Shown here in pieces: positions 6,088 to 13,341 of a stretch of DNA of 14,761 bases. Position 1 is the stretch's first letter, and each line of letters starts with the position of its first letter. Below the pieces are notes generated by a model. It was not told where the DNA came from. It saw only the letters and a list, made by a program, of their open reading frames with translations, and searched no databases. Origin of the DNA: MGOM01 sp035455265 (GTDB lineage Bacteria; Chloroflexota; Anaerolineae; Anaerolineales; E44-bin32); contig DATIFK010000057.1 in assembly GCA_035455265.1 (NCBI GenBank), positions 1 to 14,761 on the forward strand. Reading direction: 5' to 3'. Position numbers and translations under genes: made by a program.

Positions 6088-7335
6088 ATGGATCCGGAGC
6101 GACACGCGCCACGCATCGTGGCGGTCCTATTCTCAGGCCTCAGCCTCAGTTCGGCGGCAGCGATCGCTGCAGCTACGGTCAGCCCTATCGCCGGCGCCGA
6201 CCTGGGCGGCAAGGCTTCGTATGCCGGCGTGCCGTCGGCCGTCGTCCTGCTGGGATCGGCCTTGACCGCTCCGCTGTGGGGCGCCGCCATGGATCGCCTG
6301 GGGCGTCGCTGGGCGCTGACTCTGGGACTCCTGGCCGGAGGGATCGGGTCGCTGGTGGCGGCAGCCTCTTTGGAAGCGCGTTCGCTTGCCGCCTTCTTCG
6401 CGGGTTTGGTCCTGACCGGCGCGGCTTCGTCAGCCGTGCAGTTGAGCCGTTTCGCCGCTGCCGAGGTGCACGCGCCGGAGGCGCGAGGCCGAGCCATCGC
6501 CAACGTCGTCCTGGGCGGAACGGTCGGTGCGGTGCTCGGTCCGATCCTGGTCGGCCCGGCCGGGGCCGCCGGCGTTCGCATCGGTTGGGGCGAACTGGTG
6601 GGCCCGTTTGCCATCGGGATCGTCCTGTACCTGGCCGCGGCGGCGGCCGTGCTGGTGCTACTCCGGCCGGACCCGCGCGAATTGGGCAAGTCCATCACGG
6701 CTCGCTATCCCGATCCGACGGTGACCTCCGGCACGGCCCGGCCGATCGGTGAAGTGTTGCGGCAGCCGGGCGCGCTGCTCGCCGTGACCGCCATGGTCCT
6801 GGGCCAGATGGTGATGGTCATGCTGATGGTCATCACCAGCCTCCACATGCGCGACACGCACCATGGACTGGGCAGCATTTCGGCTGTGATCTCGGCCCAC
6901 ACGCTGGGCATGTATGCCTTTTCCGTCGTGTCGGGCCGGCTGGCCGATCGCTGGGGACGAGGACCGGTGATCCTGGTCGGCTCGGGCTTGTTGGTGCTGG
7001 CGGGCCTGGCAGCCCCTCTATCGCCCGAGGTCCTGCCGCTGGCCGCCTCCCTGTTCCTGCTCGGCCTGGGATGGAACCTATGCTTCGTGGGCGGGTCGTC
7101 CTTGCTCGCCGACCAGTTGCGCGCTGAAGAACGCGGCCGAACGCAAGGGGTCAACGACTTCTTGATCGCGATCGCCTCGGCCGTGGGAAGCCTGGGAAGC
7201 GGCGTGGTCTTCGCCGCCGTCGGCTACACGGTCATGGGCAGCATCGGCTCGATCGTGGCGCTGGTTCCTCTCGGGATGGCCGTGGCGTGGATGCGGCGCC
7301 AAGGTCCTCGGCCGGCGACCGCGCCTCCCGCGTGA
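6088..7335 (+). CDS. Major facilitator superfamily transporter
   Basis: 415 aa with about 12 predicted membrane spans in two halves joined by a cytoplasmic stretch at about 192-225. The MFS motif A is present in both halves: GAAMDRLGRR at about 65-74 between spans 2 and 3, and GRLADRWGR at 283-291. The segment HMRDTHHGLGSISAVISAHT, with nearby histidines and an acidic residue inside the second half, is a recognisable feature of one uncharacterised MFS subfamily, but I cannot name a substrate. The start at 6088 is supported by GGAG five bases upstream. It diverges from ubiA, and its stop overlaps the GTG start of the following lipoprotein gene by 4 nt, so the two probably act together. Confidence 0.9.
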   Translation: MDPERHAPRIVAVLFSGLSLSSAAAIAAATVSPIAGADLGGKASYAGVPSAVVLLGSALTAPLWGAAMDRLGRRWALTLGLLAGGIGSLVAAASLEARSLAAFFAGLVLTGAASSAVQLSRFAAAEVHAPEARGRAIANVVLGGTVGAVLGPILVGPAGAAGVRIGWGELVGPFAIGIVLYLAAAAAVLVLLRPDPRELGKSITARYPDPTVTSGTARPIGEVLRQPGALLAVTAMVLGQMVMVMLMVITSLHMRDTHHGLGSISAVISAHTLGMYAFSVVSGRLADRWGRGPVILVGSGLLVLAGLAAPLSPEVLPLAASLFLLGLGWNLCFVGGSSLLADQLRAEERGRTQGVNDFLIAIASAVGSLGSGVVFAAVGYTVMGSIGSIVALVPLGMAVAWMRRQGPRPATAPPA

Positions 7336-8369
7336 CCGCTCGCTCGAAACTCGCGTCAGGGCTCGTCCTCGCCCTGGGCCTGACGGCCTGTGGACCCGCG
7401 CGGGCTCCGTTGTCGGCGCCTCGGGTGGCGACGACGGCGTCGTCGACCGCAGCCGCGGCCGCGCCCGAAGTAGCCATGCCCACCCCAACCGAGCCCGCGA
7501 TCGATGGCGAATGCTCCCTCTTCCCCGCCGACAGCATCTGGAACACCCCGATCGCCGACGCCCCCCTGGATCCTTTGTCCGACCAGTACATCCAATCGAT
7601 CGGAGCGGACGAGTCGCTGCACCCGGACTTCGGGTCGGGATCCTGGGATGGTGGGCCGATCGGGATTCCCTATGTCGAGGCGGGTTCGGAGACGACACGC
7701 CATGCGGTCGAGTTCTACTATCCGGACGAGAGCGACCCCGGGCCGTACCCCATACCGCCGAATCCTCCCATCGAAGGCGGTCCCGAATCCGACGGCGATC
7801 GCCACATCCTGATCCTCGAACCCGACGAGTGCCGCTTGTATGAGCTCTATGACGCCCACGTCGCGGGCGGCGCCTGGCAGGCAGGATCGGGCGCCGTCTT
7901 CGACCTGCGCTCGAACGACTTGCGCCCCTCGGGATGGACCTCGGCCGACGCGGCCGGGCTGCCGATCCTTGCCGGCCTGGTGCGCTTCGACGAAGTGGCT
8001 TCCGGCGAGATCCGCCATGCGCTGCGGTTCACCGCGCCGCGCACGCAGCGCGCCTTCACCTGGCCGGCGCGGCACTTCGCCTCCGACGACGCCGATCCGG
8101 CTCTCCCGCCGATGGGACAGCGCTTCCGCCTGCGAGCCGACTTCGACCTGAGTCCGTTTCCGCCGGAGGTTCGCACCATCCTGCGAGCGTTGCAGGTTTA
8201 CGGGATGATGCTCGCCGACAACGGGTCGCCCTGGTTCCTGAGCGGAGCCCCGGACGAGCGGTGGGACAACGACGTGCTGCACGCCCTGGCGCAGGTGCAC
8301 GGCCGGGATTTCGAGGCGGTCGATGTCAGCGGGATGATGGTCGACCCGGACAGCGGAGAAGCTCAGTAG
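7332..8369 (+). CDS. Conserved lipoprotein of unknown function (SIWNTPI family)
   Basis: 345 aa from a GTG start at 7332 that overlaps the MFS stop as GTGA. The upstream in-frame ATG at 7287 would place 15 extra residues before the signal peptide and is less likely. The signal peptide ends in the lipobox LTAC with Cys20, followed by an Ala/Thr/Pro-rich linker to about residue 57. The domain carries ADSIWNTPIADAPLDPLSDQ (66-85), HPDFGSG, GPIGIPY, ESDPGPYPIPPNPPIEGG (133-150), GDRHILIL, GSGAVFDLRSN, GWTSADAAGLPILAGLVRFD (201-220), EIRHALRFTAPRTQRAFTWP and RHFASDDADPALPPMG. I recognise this as a highly conserved secreted family in Chloroflexota, Actinobacteria and others, without a known activity. 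The many conserved Asp, His, Trp and Arg residues suggest an enzyme or a glycan-binding protein, but that is a guess. Confidence 0.82.
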   Translation: MTARSKLASGLVLALGLTACGPARAPLSAPRVATTASSTAAAAAPEVAMPTPTEPAIDGECSLFPADSIWNTPIADAPLDPLSDQYIQSIGADESLHPDFGSGSWDGGPIGIPYVEAGSETTRHAVEFYYPDESDPGPYPIPPNPPIEGGPESDGDRHILILEPDECRLYELYDAHVAGGAWQAGSGAVFDLRSNDLRPSGWTSADAAGLPILAGLVRFDEVASGEIRHALRFTAPRTQRAFTWPARHFASDDADPALPPMGQRFRLRADFDLSPFPPEVRTILRALQVYGMMLADNGSPWFLSGAPDERWDNDVLHALAQVHGRDFEAVDVSGMMVDPDSGEAQ

Positions 8370-8502
8370 TCAGGGGTCAGTGGACAGGGGTCAGTGGACA
8401 GTGGACAGTGGTCGGCGGACTGTGGTCAGTCCTGCATGTCTTTGGATGAGGGACGTCTGCAGCTGATAACTGACGACTGACAACTGAGAACTGACGACTC
8501 AC
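8369..8502. repeat. Two opposed arrays of 7-bp repeats filling the convergent gap (9 + 6 units)
   Basis: Nine heptamers in perfect register run from 8369 (the last base of the lipoprotein stop codon) to 8431, mostly GTCAGTG or GACAGTG. After about 29 nt, six heptamers at 8461-8502 of the form AACTGAC/GACTGAC read GTCAGTT or GTCAGTC on the other strand and run into the hydrolase stop codon (8499-8501). The two arrays are inverted relative to each other and could form a long imperfect hairpin in either transcript. Their position between convergent genes suggests a bidirectional terminator or RNA-end protector. No T-tract is visible. Confidence 0.88.
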
Positions 8503-9596
8503 TCGGCCTGGTAACCCTTAAGGTAGCGATCGAAGAAGTCGATCGTGCGCAGCATGGCCTGGCTGAACGGCGCCGACAGGTTGTGGTCCGCTCCTTCATA
8601 CAGGTAGAGCTCGACGACGGCGCCCGCTTGCCGCGCCTGCTCATACAGTTCCTGCGAGAACTCCCACGGCACGCTCGCATCGCCCGTGCCGTGATGCAGC
8701 TGCAGCGGGCCGGACAGATCGGCCAGGTATGTCTGGGCGGATATCGAAGCATAGAAGGCCGGATTCTCCTCGGGTGAGCCGTACAGCCTCTCCAGATTCG
8801 AACGCCAGCCGCGCGCCAAGCCGGAGGTGGACGGCACGGGTGCCCCGGGCGTCGCGGTGCGGCGCCAGCGCGTCAGCAAGTCCGGATACGAGCCCACGAC
8901 CCCGGCCCAGATCACCCCGGCGCGCAACCCGTGGTCGATCACCATCGCCCGCAACGTGATATAGCCGCCCATCGAATGGCCCCACATGCCGATGCGCTCA
9001 GGATCGGCCTTCGGATAGCGGCGCATCGTCGCTACGGCGTTGAGGACGTCGACGACGTAGTCCGGAGAGCCGTAGGCGCCGGAGGCCACGCCGTCCGAGT
9101 CTCCGTGGCCGCGGTAGTCGGGGCGGAAGACGATGTAGCCGTGGCGCGCCAGGCTGTCGACATAGGCCACGTAGCGCTCCGTGGTGCGGTACTCGTCGGG
9201 CGGGATAAAGCCGTGGTTGAAGATGATCACCGGCCATCCATCCGCCGGACGCTCCCCGTTCGGCACGGTCAACAGAGCGAAGATGCGCAGCCCTTCCGAC
9301 TGGTAGGAGGCCAGGTAGCGCGCGTAGTTGGCCCCCGGATCGAGCACGTCCTCGATGGTGACGTCGCTGCCGGGGTAGTCTCGCTGGCGCATCGCCTGGA
9401 TCGTCAGGGGATGGAGCGTCGGAGTCGGGCTGGGCGTGACCGTGGCCGAAGGGTTGGTGGTTGGAGTGGCCGTGAGCGCGAGCGTGGGGAGGGGCGACGG
9501 AAATTTCGTTGCCGCGACCAGAGGCGCGCAACCCGAAAAGAGGATCGACCACGCGACCAGAACGATTGCCGCGGGGCGAAACCAGGCGCGCATCAT
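8499..9596 (-). CDS. Alpha/beta-hydrolase lipoprotein (prolyl-oligopeptidase/acyl-aminoacyl-peptidase-like)
   Basis: 365 aa from the ATG at 9596; a GGAAG ribosome site precedes tandem ATG codons, and 23 nt separate it from the upstream hydrolase gene. An in-frame ATG at 9668 would overlap that gene and bury the signal peptide. The signal peptide ends FSGC with Cys23. A Pro/Thr/Ser linker (about 33-63) is followed by the hydrolase domain: NHGF oxyanion region at 127-130, RPDYRGHGDSDG, nucleophile elbow GHSMGG with S208, GTGDASVPW with D306, and GADHNL with H338. The triad is therefore complete. It should act outside the membrane on esters or peptides; the substrate is unknown. The stop codon lies inside the heptamer array. 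Confidence 0.9.
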   Translation of the reverse strand: MMRAWFRPAAIVLVAWSILFSGCAPLVAATKFPSPLPTLALTATPTTNPSATVTPSPTPTLHPLTIQAMRQRDYPGSDVTIEDVLDPGANYARYLASYQSEGLRIFALLTVPNGERPADGWPVIIFNHGFIPPDEYRTTERYVAYVDSLARHGYIVFRPDYRGHGDSDGVASGAYGSPDYVVDVLNAVATMRRYPKADPERIGMWGHSMGGYITLRAMVIDHGLRAGVIWAGVVGSYPDLLTRWRRTATPGAPVPSTSGLARGWRSNLERLYGSPEENPAFYASISAQTYLADLSGPLQLHHGTGDASVPWEFSQELYEQARQAGAVVELYLYEGADHNLSAPFSQAMLRTIDFFDRYLKGYQAE

Positions 9597-9619
9597 TCGG
9601 CTTCCGCGACCTGGGCCGG

Positions 9620-10627
9620 TCACTCGCCTCGCACGTAGCGATCGAACCACGCCAGCGTTCGCTTCCACGCGTCGCGCGCCGCCTCCGGAGCGTAGCGGGA
9701 TCCCGTGTCGTTGTGGAAGGCATGATCGACATCGGGGTAGACGACCGCCTCGAAGGTCTTGCCGTGGGCGATCATGGCAGCCTCGATCGCCGGCCGCCCC
9801 TGATTGATGCGCTCGTCACGCCCGGCGTAGATAGCCAGGACGGCCGCACGGATCGCGGCGACGTCCTCGACCGGCGGGTGCGGGCCATAGAAGGGAACCG
9901 CCGCCAGCAACTCCGGCATGCGCGTCGCCATCAGCCAGGTGACGCCGCCGCCGAAGCAGAAGCCCACCATGCCCACACGATCGGCATCGGCGAACGGAAG
10001 GCCCTTCAGGTATTCCCAGCCGTGGAGGAAATCCGAAACGAACTGATCCGGGGGCTGGTTGCCGAGCACGCCGGGCACCGCGTCGTAACCGACGGCCTGC
10101 GTGCCACCCTGGCGCGACAACAGGTCCACGGCCAGGGCAAGGTAGCCAGCCTTGGCCGAACGCCGAGCGACGTCGCGGATGTGGTCGGTGAGTCCACGAT
10201 TCTCGTGGCAAACGAGGATCACGGGGAGGGGGCCGTCGCCGCGCGGGCGGGCCAGGTAGGCCGAGATTTCGGCGCCTTGACCCGGGAACTGCACGTCGGC
10301 CGTTTCGAGTTCCGGGTCGTCCGGATCGACCGTGCCGAAGGGAGGCGAGGTGGGCGGAGCCGCGCCGGAAGCCTGCGCGGGAGGAGCTGTCGAGGTTGAC
10401 GGTACCTTGGTCGAGCCAGCGCTCGAGGGTGGCCGGGAGGTGCCGCCGGAAGAGGCGGCAGTTGGAACCGTCGACGAGGCAGGCGTGCAAGCGGCCAGGA
10501 TGGATTCGGCCAGAAGCAGGCTGCCCGTCACCGAGGCGATCAGCTTCAAGGCTTCGCGCCGCGGTAGGCGGCCTTCCTGGAAATCCTCGGCGAATTCCTC
10601 GGACAGGTAGCGCTGGAAGACGTTCAT
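9620..10627 (-). CDS. Dienelactone hydrolase family protein, Tat-type lipoprotein
   Basis: 335 aa from the ATG at 10627, chosen because a very strong GGGAGGAGG site lies 5 nt upstream. The N-terminus MNVFQRYLSEEFAEDFQEGR precedes a twin-arginine motif RREALKLI (23-30), a hydrophobic stretch, and the lipobox LAAC with Cys47. This suggests folded export by Tat and lipid anchoring. A Ser/Thr/Pro linker (about 50-97) leads to the DLH domain: CHENRGL with E142, GFCFGG with nucleophile Cys224, GRDERI with D271 and DHAFHND with H302, so the Cys-Asp-His triad and the regulatory Glu are all present. The family opens lactone rings of chlorocatechol breakdown or hydrolyses other small esters. Which applies here is not clear. 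It probably shares a transcript with the next hydrolase lipoprotein. Confidence 0.92.
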   Translation of the reverse strand: MNVFQRYLSEEFAEDFQEGRLPRREALKLIASVTGSLLLAESILAACTPASSTVPTAASSGGTSRPPSSAGSTKVPSTSTAPPAQASGAAPPTSPPFGTVDPDDPELETADVQFPGQGAEISAYLARPRGDGPLPVILVCHENRGLTDHIRDVARRSAKAGYLALAVDLLSRQGGTQAVGYDAVPGVLGNQPPDQFVSDFLHGWEYLKGLPFADADRVGMVGFCFGGGVTWLMATRMPELLAAVPFYGPHPPVEDVAAIRAAVLAIYAGRDERINQGRPAIEAAMIAHGKTFEAVVYPDVDHAFHNDTGSRYAPEAARDAWKRTLAWFDRYVRGE

Positions 10628-10751
10628 GCGAGCCTCCTCCCGCGTCTGGTGGCCGCGGGTGAGTCCCTTCCTCACCGCTCGCGATGGGAGGACGTTGTGC
10701 CGGGGCGAAGTTGGGAGACTTGTTTCGTCCGCTCTGCTGGACGACGTCGGG

Positions 10752-11111
10752 TCAGGCCATGGAGTCGGCCTGGAGCAGGCCGACGATGTGACCTTCGGGA
10801 TCGGTGAACATGGCCAGGCGCGGGCCGCCGGGGACGTCGGTCGGCGTCATGATCGTCTTGCCGCCCAGTCCCTCGGCCTTCTTCAGATACTCGTCGAGGT
10901 TCTCGACTTCGATGTAGATCGTGACGCGGCTGGGCTCGCCCGGCTGACCGGTGGCGATGCCGCCGCCCAGGCCGGAGTCATGGGCGTCGACCTGGCCGTA
11001 GTTCAATGGGTTGTTGGCGTCGATCGGCCAGTCAGACAGCTTGCTGTAGAACGTCTGCAGCTTCTTCCCGTCTTTGCCGATGATCTCGAAGTGCGTGACC
11101 TTCTTTCCCAT
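10752..11111 (-). CDS. VOC superfamily (glyoxalase/bleomycin-resistance fold) protein
   Basis: 119 aa, a single vicinal-oxygen-chelate module. Recognisable pieces are VTHFEIIGKDGKKLQTFYSK (5-24) with H7, SRVTIYIEVENLDEYLKKAE (61-80), LGGKTIMTPTDVPGGPRLAM (82-101) and the closing FTDPEGHIVGLLQ (102-114) with E106. H7 and E106 sit at positions that often hold metal ligands. Proteins of this small stand-alone type are usually annotated only as VOC family, and the reaction is unknown. A GGGAGGGG ribosome site precedes the ATG at 11111. The gene appears monocistronic, with its own candidate promoter and a 14-bp tandem repeat upstream. Confidence 0.9.
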   Translation of the reverse strand: MGKKVTHFEIIGKDGKKLQTFYSKLSDWPIDANNPLNYGQVDAHDSGLGGGIATGQPGEPSRVTIYIEVENLDEYLKKAEGLGGKTIMTPTDVPGGPRLAMFTDPEGHIVGLLQADSMA

Positions 11112-11139
11112 GGCGATACCCCTCCCTTGGCGAGGCCCA

Positions 11140-11145
11140 CTTATA
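11140..11145 (-). promoter_or_regulatory. Candidate -10 element for the VOC gene
   Basis: TATAAG on the minus strand (one mismatch to TATAAT) lies 29 nt upstream of the ATG at 11111, giving a short leader that still contains the ribosome site. There is no TTGACA-like -35. The region where a -35 would lie is occupied by the 14-bp tandem repeat, which abuts and slightly overlaps this hexamer. Confidence 0.4.
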
Positions 11146-11171
11146 CCATCATCGTTCTACCATCATCGTTC
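11144..11171. repeat. Perfect 14-bp tandem repeat upstream of the VOC gene
   Basis: TACCATCATCGTTC occurs twice back to back (11144-11157 and 11158-11171) with no mismatch. On the minus strand it reads GAACGATGATGGTA twice and covers the spacer and -35 zone of the candidate VOC promoter. It could be a paired activator or repressor site, or a recent short duplication. Confidence 0.9.
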
Positions 11172-11220
11172 CCGAGGTTGGAAGTGTGGGCGCCGGAATC
11201 GCGGCGTGGGACCAATCGGC

Positions 11221-11988
11221 CTACGTCCGAGTCGGCCGCAGGCCCACGAAGACGTCGAGAGGGCGTTCTTCCTCGCTGTGGTGAAAGACGAGGGCGCGGG
11301 CCTCGAAGCCGGTCTCGGCCAGGAGGTCCATCCAGGTGGCTCTTGCGAATATGCCGAGGAGGTGGCGATCGTAGGCGACACGGACGTCGCCCGAGCCCTC
11401 GCGCAACAGGTAGGCGAAGTCGGTCACATAGACCGTGTCGGCCGGTTCCGGATCCCAGGTCCATTCGACATAGCGCAAGGCGCGACCCTCCCCGTCGTGA
11501 CCACCGTGGTCGGTGAACGGGCGAAACGTTTCGCGCACTGCGTCGGGAGCGAACAGCGCAGCTCCGCCGGGGCGGCAGTGCACAAAGGCGGTTTGCATGG
11601 CGGACCGCAAGTCCGCTTCGGACGTCATGTAGCCGATGGCGTCGTGCACAAAGACGGCGTCGAAGTCGCGGCCCAGGCGGACCGTTCGCATGTCGCCCTG
11701 CACGTGTTCACATTCCGGATTCAAACCACGGCTGACGTCGAGCATCTCGGCCGAGAGGTCGATGAGCGTCAGGTGGAACTCGTTCTTCATGTGCGAAGCG
11801 TTGTTCCCTCCGCCGCTGCCCAACTCCAGAACGGTACGGATCGGATGCTCGGCCGACGCCCGAAGCGTCTCGACGTAGAACGCGGCCTCTTCCGCGTAGT
11901 CCTCCGGCCTGGTGAGCAGGTGGAACCAATCCGCCAGCTCGCGGTACAGCCTGGGCGACTCGGAGAATTCGTCATGGAGCAGGCTCAT
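11221..11988 (-). CDS. Class I SAM-dependent methyltransferase
   Basis: 255 aa. Motif I is VLELGSGGGNNA (53-64), where the GxGxG core is present and followed by Asn-Asn. The acidic loop that binds the ribose follows as LIDLSAEMLDVSRGLNPE (75-92), then QGDMRTVRLGRDFDAVFVHD (97-116). The N-terminal block LYRELADWFHLLTRPEDYAE is typical of small-molecule methyltransferases that resemble the Methyltransf_25 type. The substrate is unknown. The ATG at 11988 overlaps the GNAT stop by 4 nt (ATGA), with no separate ribosome site visible, so translation is probably coupled. It ends the likely three-gene operon beginning at 13265. Confidence 0.9.
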   Translation of the reverse strand: MSLLHDEFSESPRLYRELADWFHLLTRPEDYAEEAAFYVETLRASAEHPIRTVLELGSGGGNNASHMKNEFHLTLIDLSAEMLDVSRGLNPECEHVQGDMRTVRLGRDFDAVFVHDAIGYMTSEADLRSAMQTAFVHCRPGGAALFAPDAVRETFRPFTDHGGHDGEGRALRYVEWTWDPEPADTVYVTDFAYLLREGSGDVRVAYDRHLLGIFARATWMDLLAETGFEARALVFHHSEEERPLDVFVGLRPTRT

Positions 11989-12560
11989 TGTGGATCGATG
12001 CTTTCGCCGCGGCTGGGGACGTCCGCGGCCAGAATCCCCCAGAGCGAAACGTCCTCGGCCCTTCCGTTCTTGACCATGTGATGCCGCAAGCGCCCCTCGC
12101 GTTTCATCCCGAGCTTCTGCATGACCCGGCCGGAGGCGGGGTTGCGATCGAAGTGGATGGCGAACACCCGCTGCAGGCGGAGATCCTCGAAGGCAAAGCG
12201 AAGCAGCCTCGCGCCGGCTTCGGTGGCGTAGCCCTGGTGCCAGTAGGGCACTCCGATCCAGTACCCCAGTTCGGCGCGTTCGTGCTCGCGGCGGATCTCC
12301 AGGCCGATCGAGCCGAGGAGATCCCCTGTCGAAGCCAGGGTGACGGCGAAGATGGCGGCCTCATCGTGGGCAAATCGTTCTTCATGCGTGGCGATCCAGG
12401 CTTCGGCGACGCCGGCCGCGTATGGATGTGGAATGTTGGCGGTCGTCGAGGCGATATCCGGATGACCGGCGAGTCGCTGCACGTCGGCGGCGTCCTCCGG
12501 CCGGAACGGCCGCAGGATCAAACGATCGGTGCGGAGGACGGGGAGAACCGGCGAGGGCAT
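11985..12560 (-). CDS. GNAT-family N-acetyltransferase (RimJ/RimL-like)
   Basis: 191 aa, the usual length. It starts LRTDRLILRPFRPEDAADVQ (9-28), the standard RimJ/RimL-type opening. It carries ELGYWIGVPYWHQGYATEAG (97-116), in which Q109-G110-Y111-A112 form the acetyl-CoA pyrophosphate-binding loop, then IHFDRNPASGRVMQKLGMKR (135-154), the conserved N-x-x-S-x-x-V/L-x-x-K-L-G-F/M motif. Such enzymes acetylate the N-terminus of ribosomal proteins or small molecules; the target is unknown here. A GGAG ribosome site stands 7 nt from the ATG at 12560. It follows the TIR-like gene by 24 nt and overlaps the methyltransferase by 4 nt. Confidence 0.93.
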   Translation of the reverse strand: MPSPVLPVLRTDRLILRPFRPEDAADVQRLAGHPDIASTTANIPHPYAAGVAEAWIATHEERFAHDEAAIFAVTLASTGDLLGSIGLEIRREHERAELGYWIGVPYWHQGYATEAGARLLRFAFEDLRLQRVFAIHFDRNPASGRVMQKLGMKREGRLRHHMVKNGRAEDVSLWGILAADVPSRGESIDPQ

Positions 12561-12584
12561 GGGATCTCTCCGGGCACGGCGGAT

Positions 12585-13265
12585 CTACTTCGACGGGTAG
12601 AAGTATCCCCCGTTCCGACCCCGCCGGACGGTGACCAGACGATGATGGGTGAGGGCGCGGGTGAAGACGGTCGTCGACACCTCGGAGTTCGACAGCAACG
12701 CCTCCACGCGCGTCCGGGCCGTTCGGCCGGAGGTGCGCATGTCCTGGAAGAGCTTGAGCGCCGGCGGCACGAGGCCGCGGTGGTCTTTTTCGAACTCGTG
12801 CCAGCGCACCATCAGGGGCAGGCGAGAGAGGTAGCGCTTCCACGCCTGGTCTCTGAGCGAAGCGTACGTCTTGTATTCGATGCGATTGCGTCCCTGGAGG
12901 TCGGCGATGATGGGGCGGGCCGCGTCGGCGACGCCGCGCGGAAGACGGAGCGGCTTCGCCCTCGAGGCCGGGGGCTTGCGGGTGCTCAGGCACAGCAGGA
13001 AATCCACCGGCAGGGCGTGGGCGATGCCGACCTCGAGCGAGACGTTGGGATTGCTTCCCGTGGCGTCGAACAGGCATGCCGCCGAATCGCGGATGAGCCG
13101 CGTGATGTGCTCCAGCAGGTAGTCCGTCGAGGTGATCTTGGTCGTATCAGCGAGAACGATGTGCAGCGGACTGCGCGATTCCAGATCGACCTTCAGACGG
13201 TCGTACATCCTCCGAACGGGGGAGCGAAACGGACAACCGATGAAGACCTGTTCCGGCCTGGGCAT
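12585..13265 (-). CDS. TIR-like / nucleoside 2-deoxyribosyltransferase-like domain protein with C-terminal winged-helix-like region
   Basis: 226 aa. The N-terminus EQVFIGCPFRSPVRRMYDRL (5-24) and the block LIRDSAACLFDATGSNPNVS (57-76) continuing LEVGIAHAL match a Rossmann-like nucleotide-hydrolase pattern shared by TIR-like and deoxyribosyltransferase-like domains: an opening strand with V-F-I-x-x-P-F, an acidic residue D67, and the NPNVxxEVGxAHA loop with E78 as the likely catalytic acid. After a linker (about 100-165), residues 166-226 look like a small winged helix ending in a basic beta-wing (VTVRRGRNGGYFYPSK). The combination suggests a nucleotide- or NAD-cleaving or sensing domain tied to DNA or protein binding. 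The family is uncharacterised to my knowledge. A GGGAGG site lies 9 nt before the ATG. The domain call comes from pattern recognition only. Confidence 0.7.
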   Translation of the reverse strand: MPRPEQVFIGCPFRSPVRRMYDRLKVDLESRSPLHIVLADTTKITSTDYLLEHITRLIRDSAACLFDATGSNPNVSLEVGIAHALPVDFLLCLSTRKPPASRAKPLRLPRGVADAARPIIADLQGRNRIEYKTYASLRDQAWKRYLSRLPLMVRWHEFEKDHRGLVPPALKLFQDMRTSGRTARTRVEALLSNSEVSTTVFTRALTHHRLVTVRRGRNGGYFYPSK

Positions 13266-13289
13266 CCGCTGGAGCCTCCCGGCATGAGG

Positions 13290-13318
13290 ACTCTAAGCCT
13301 GGATGTTCGGGGCGGCAA
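13290..13318 (-). promoter_or_regulatory. Candidate promoter of the TIR-like/GNAT/methyltransferase operon
   Basis: On the minus strand, TTGCCG (13313-13318; 4 of 6 matches to TTGACA) and TAGAGT (13290-13295; 4 of 6 to TATAAT) are separated by exactly 17 nt. They lie 25 nt upstream of the ATG at 13265. The resulting leader would just contain the GGGAGG ribosome site. The heptamer array 13342-13481 lies immediately upstream. Confidence 0.35.
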
Positions 13319-13341
13319 GACACGCGAGGGGGAGGACCGAA

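Noticed and set aside
10628..10751. Terminator hairpin or riboswitch upstream of the dienelactone hydrolase gene
   Set aside because: Only a 6-bp stem (GGTGAG/CTCACC, 7-nt loop) without a U-run is visible. Nothing else recognisable is present in this gap.
12585..13265. CBASS, Thoeris or another named defence system
   Set aside because: The domain is TIR-like at most, and no cyclase, SIR2, Thoeris or other partner gene is present in the window.
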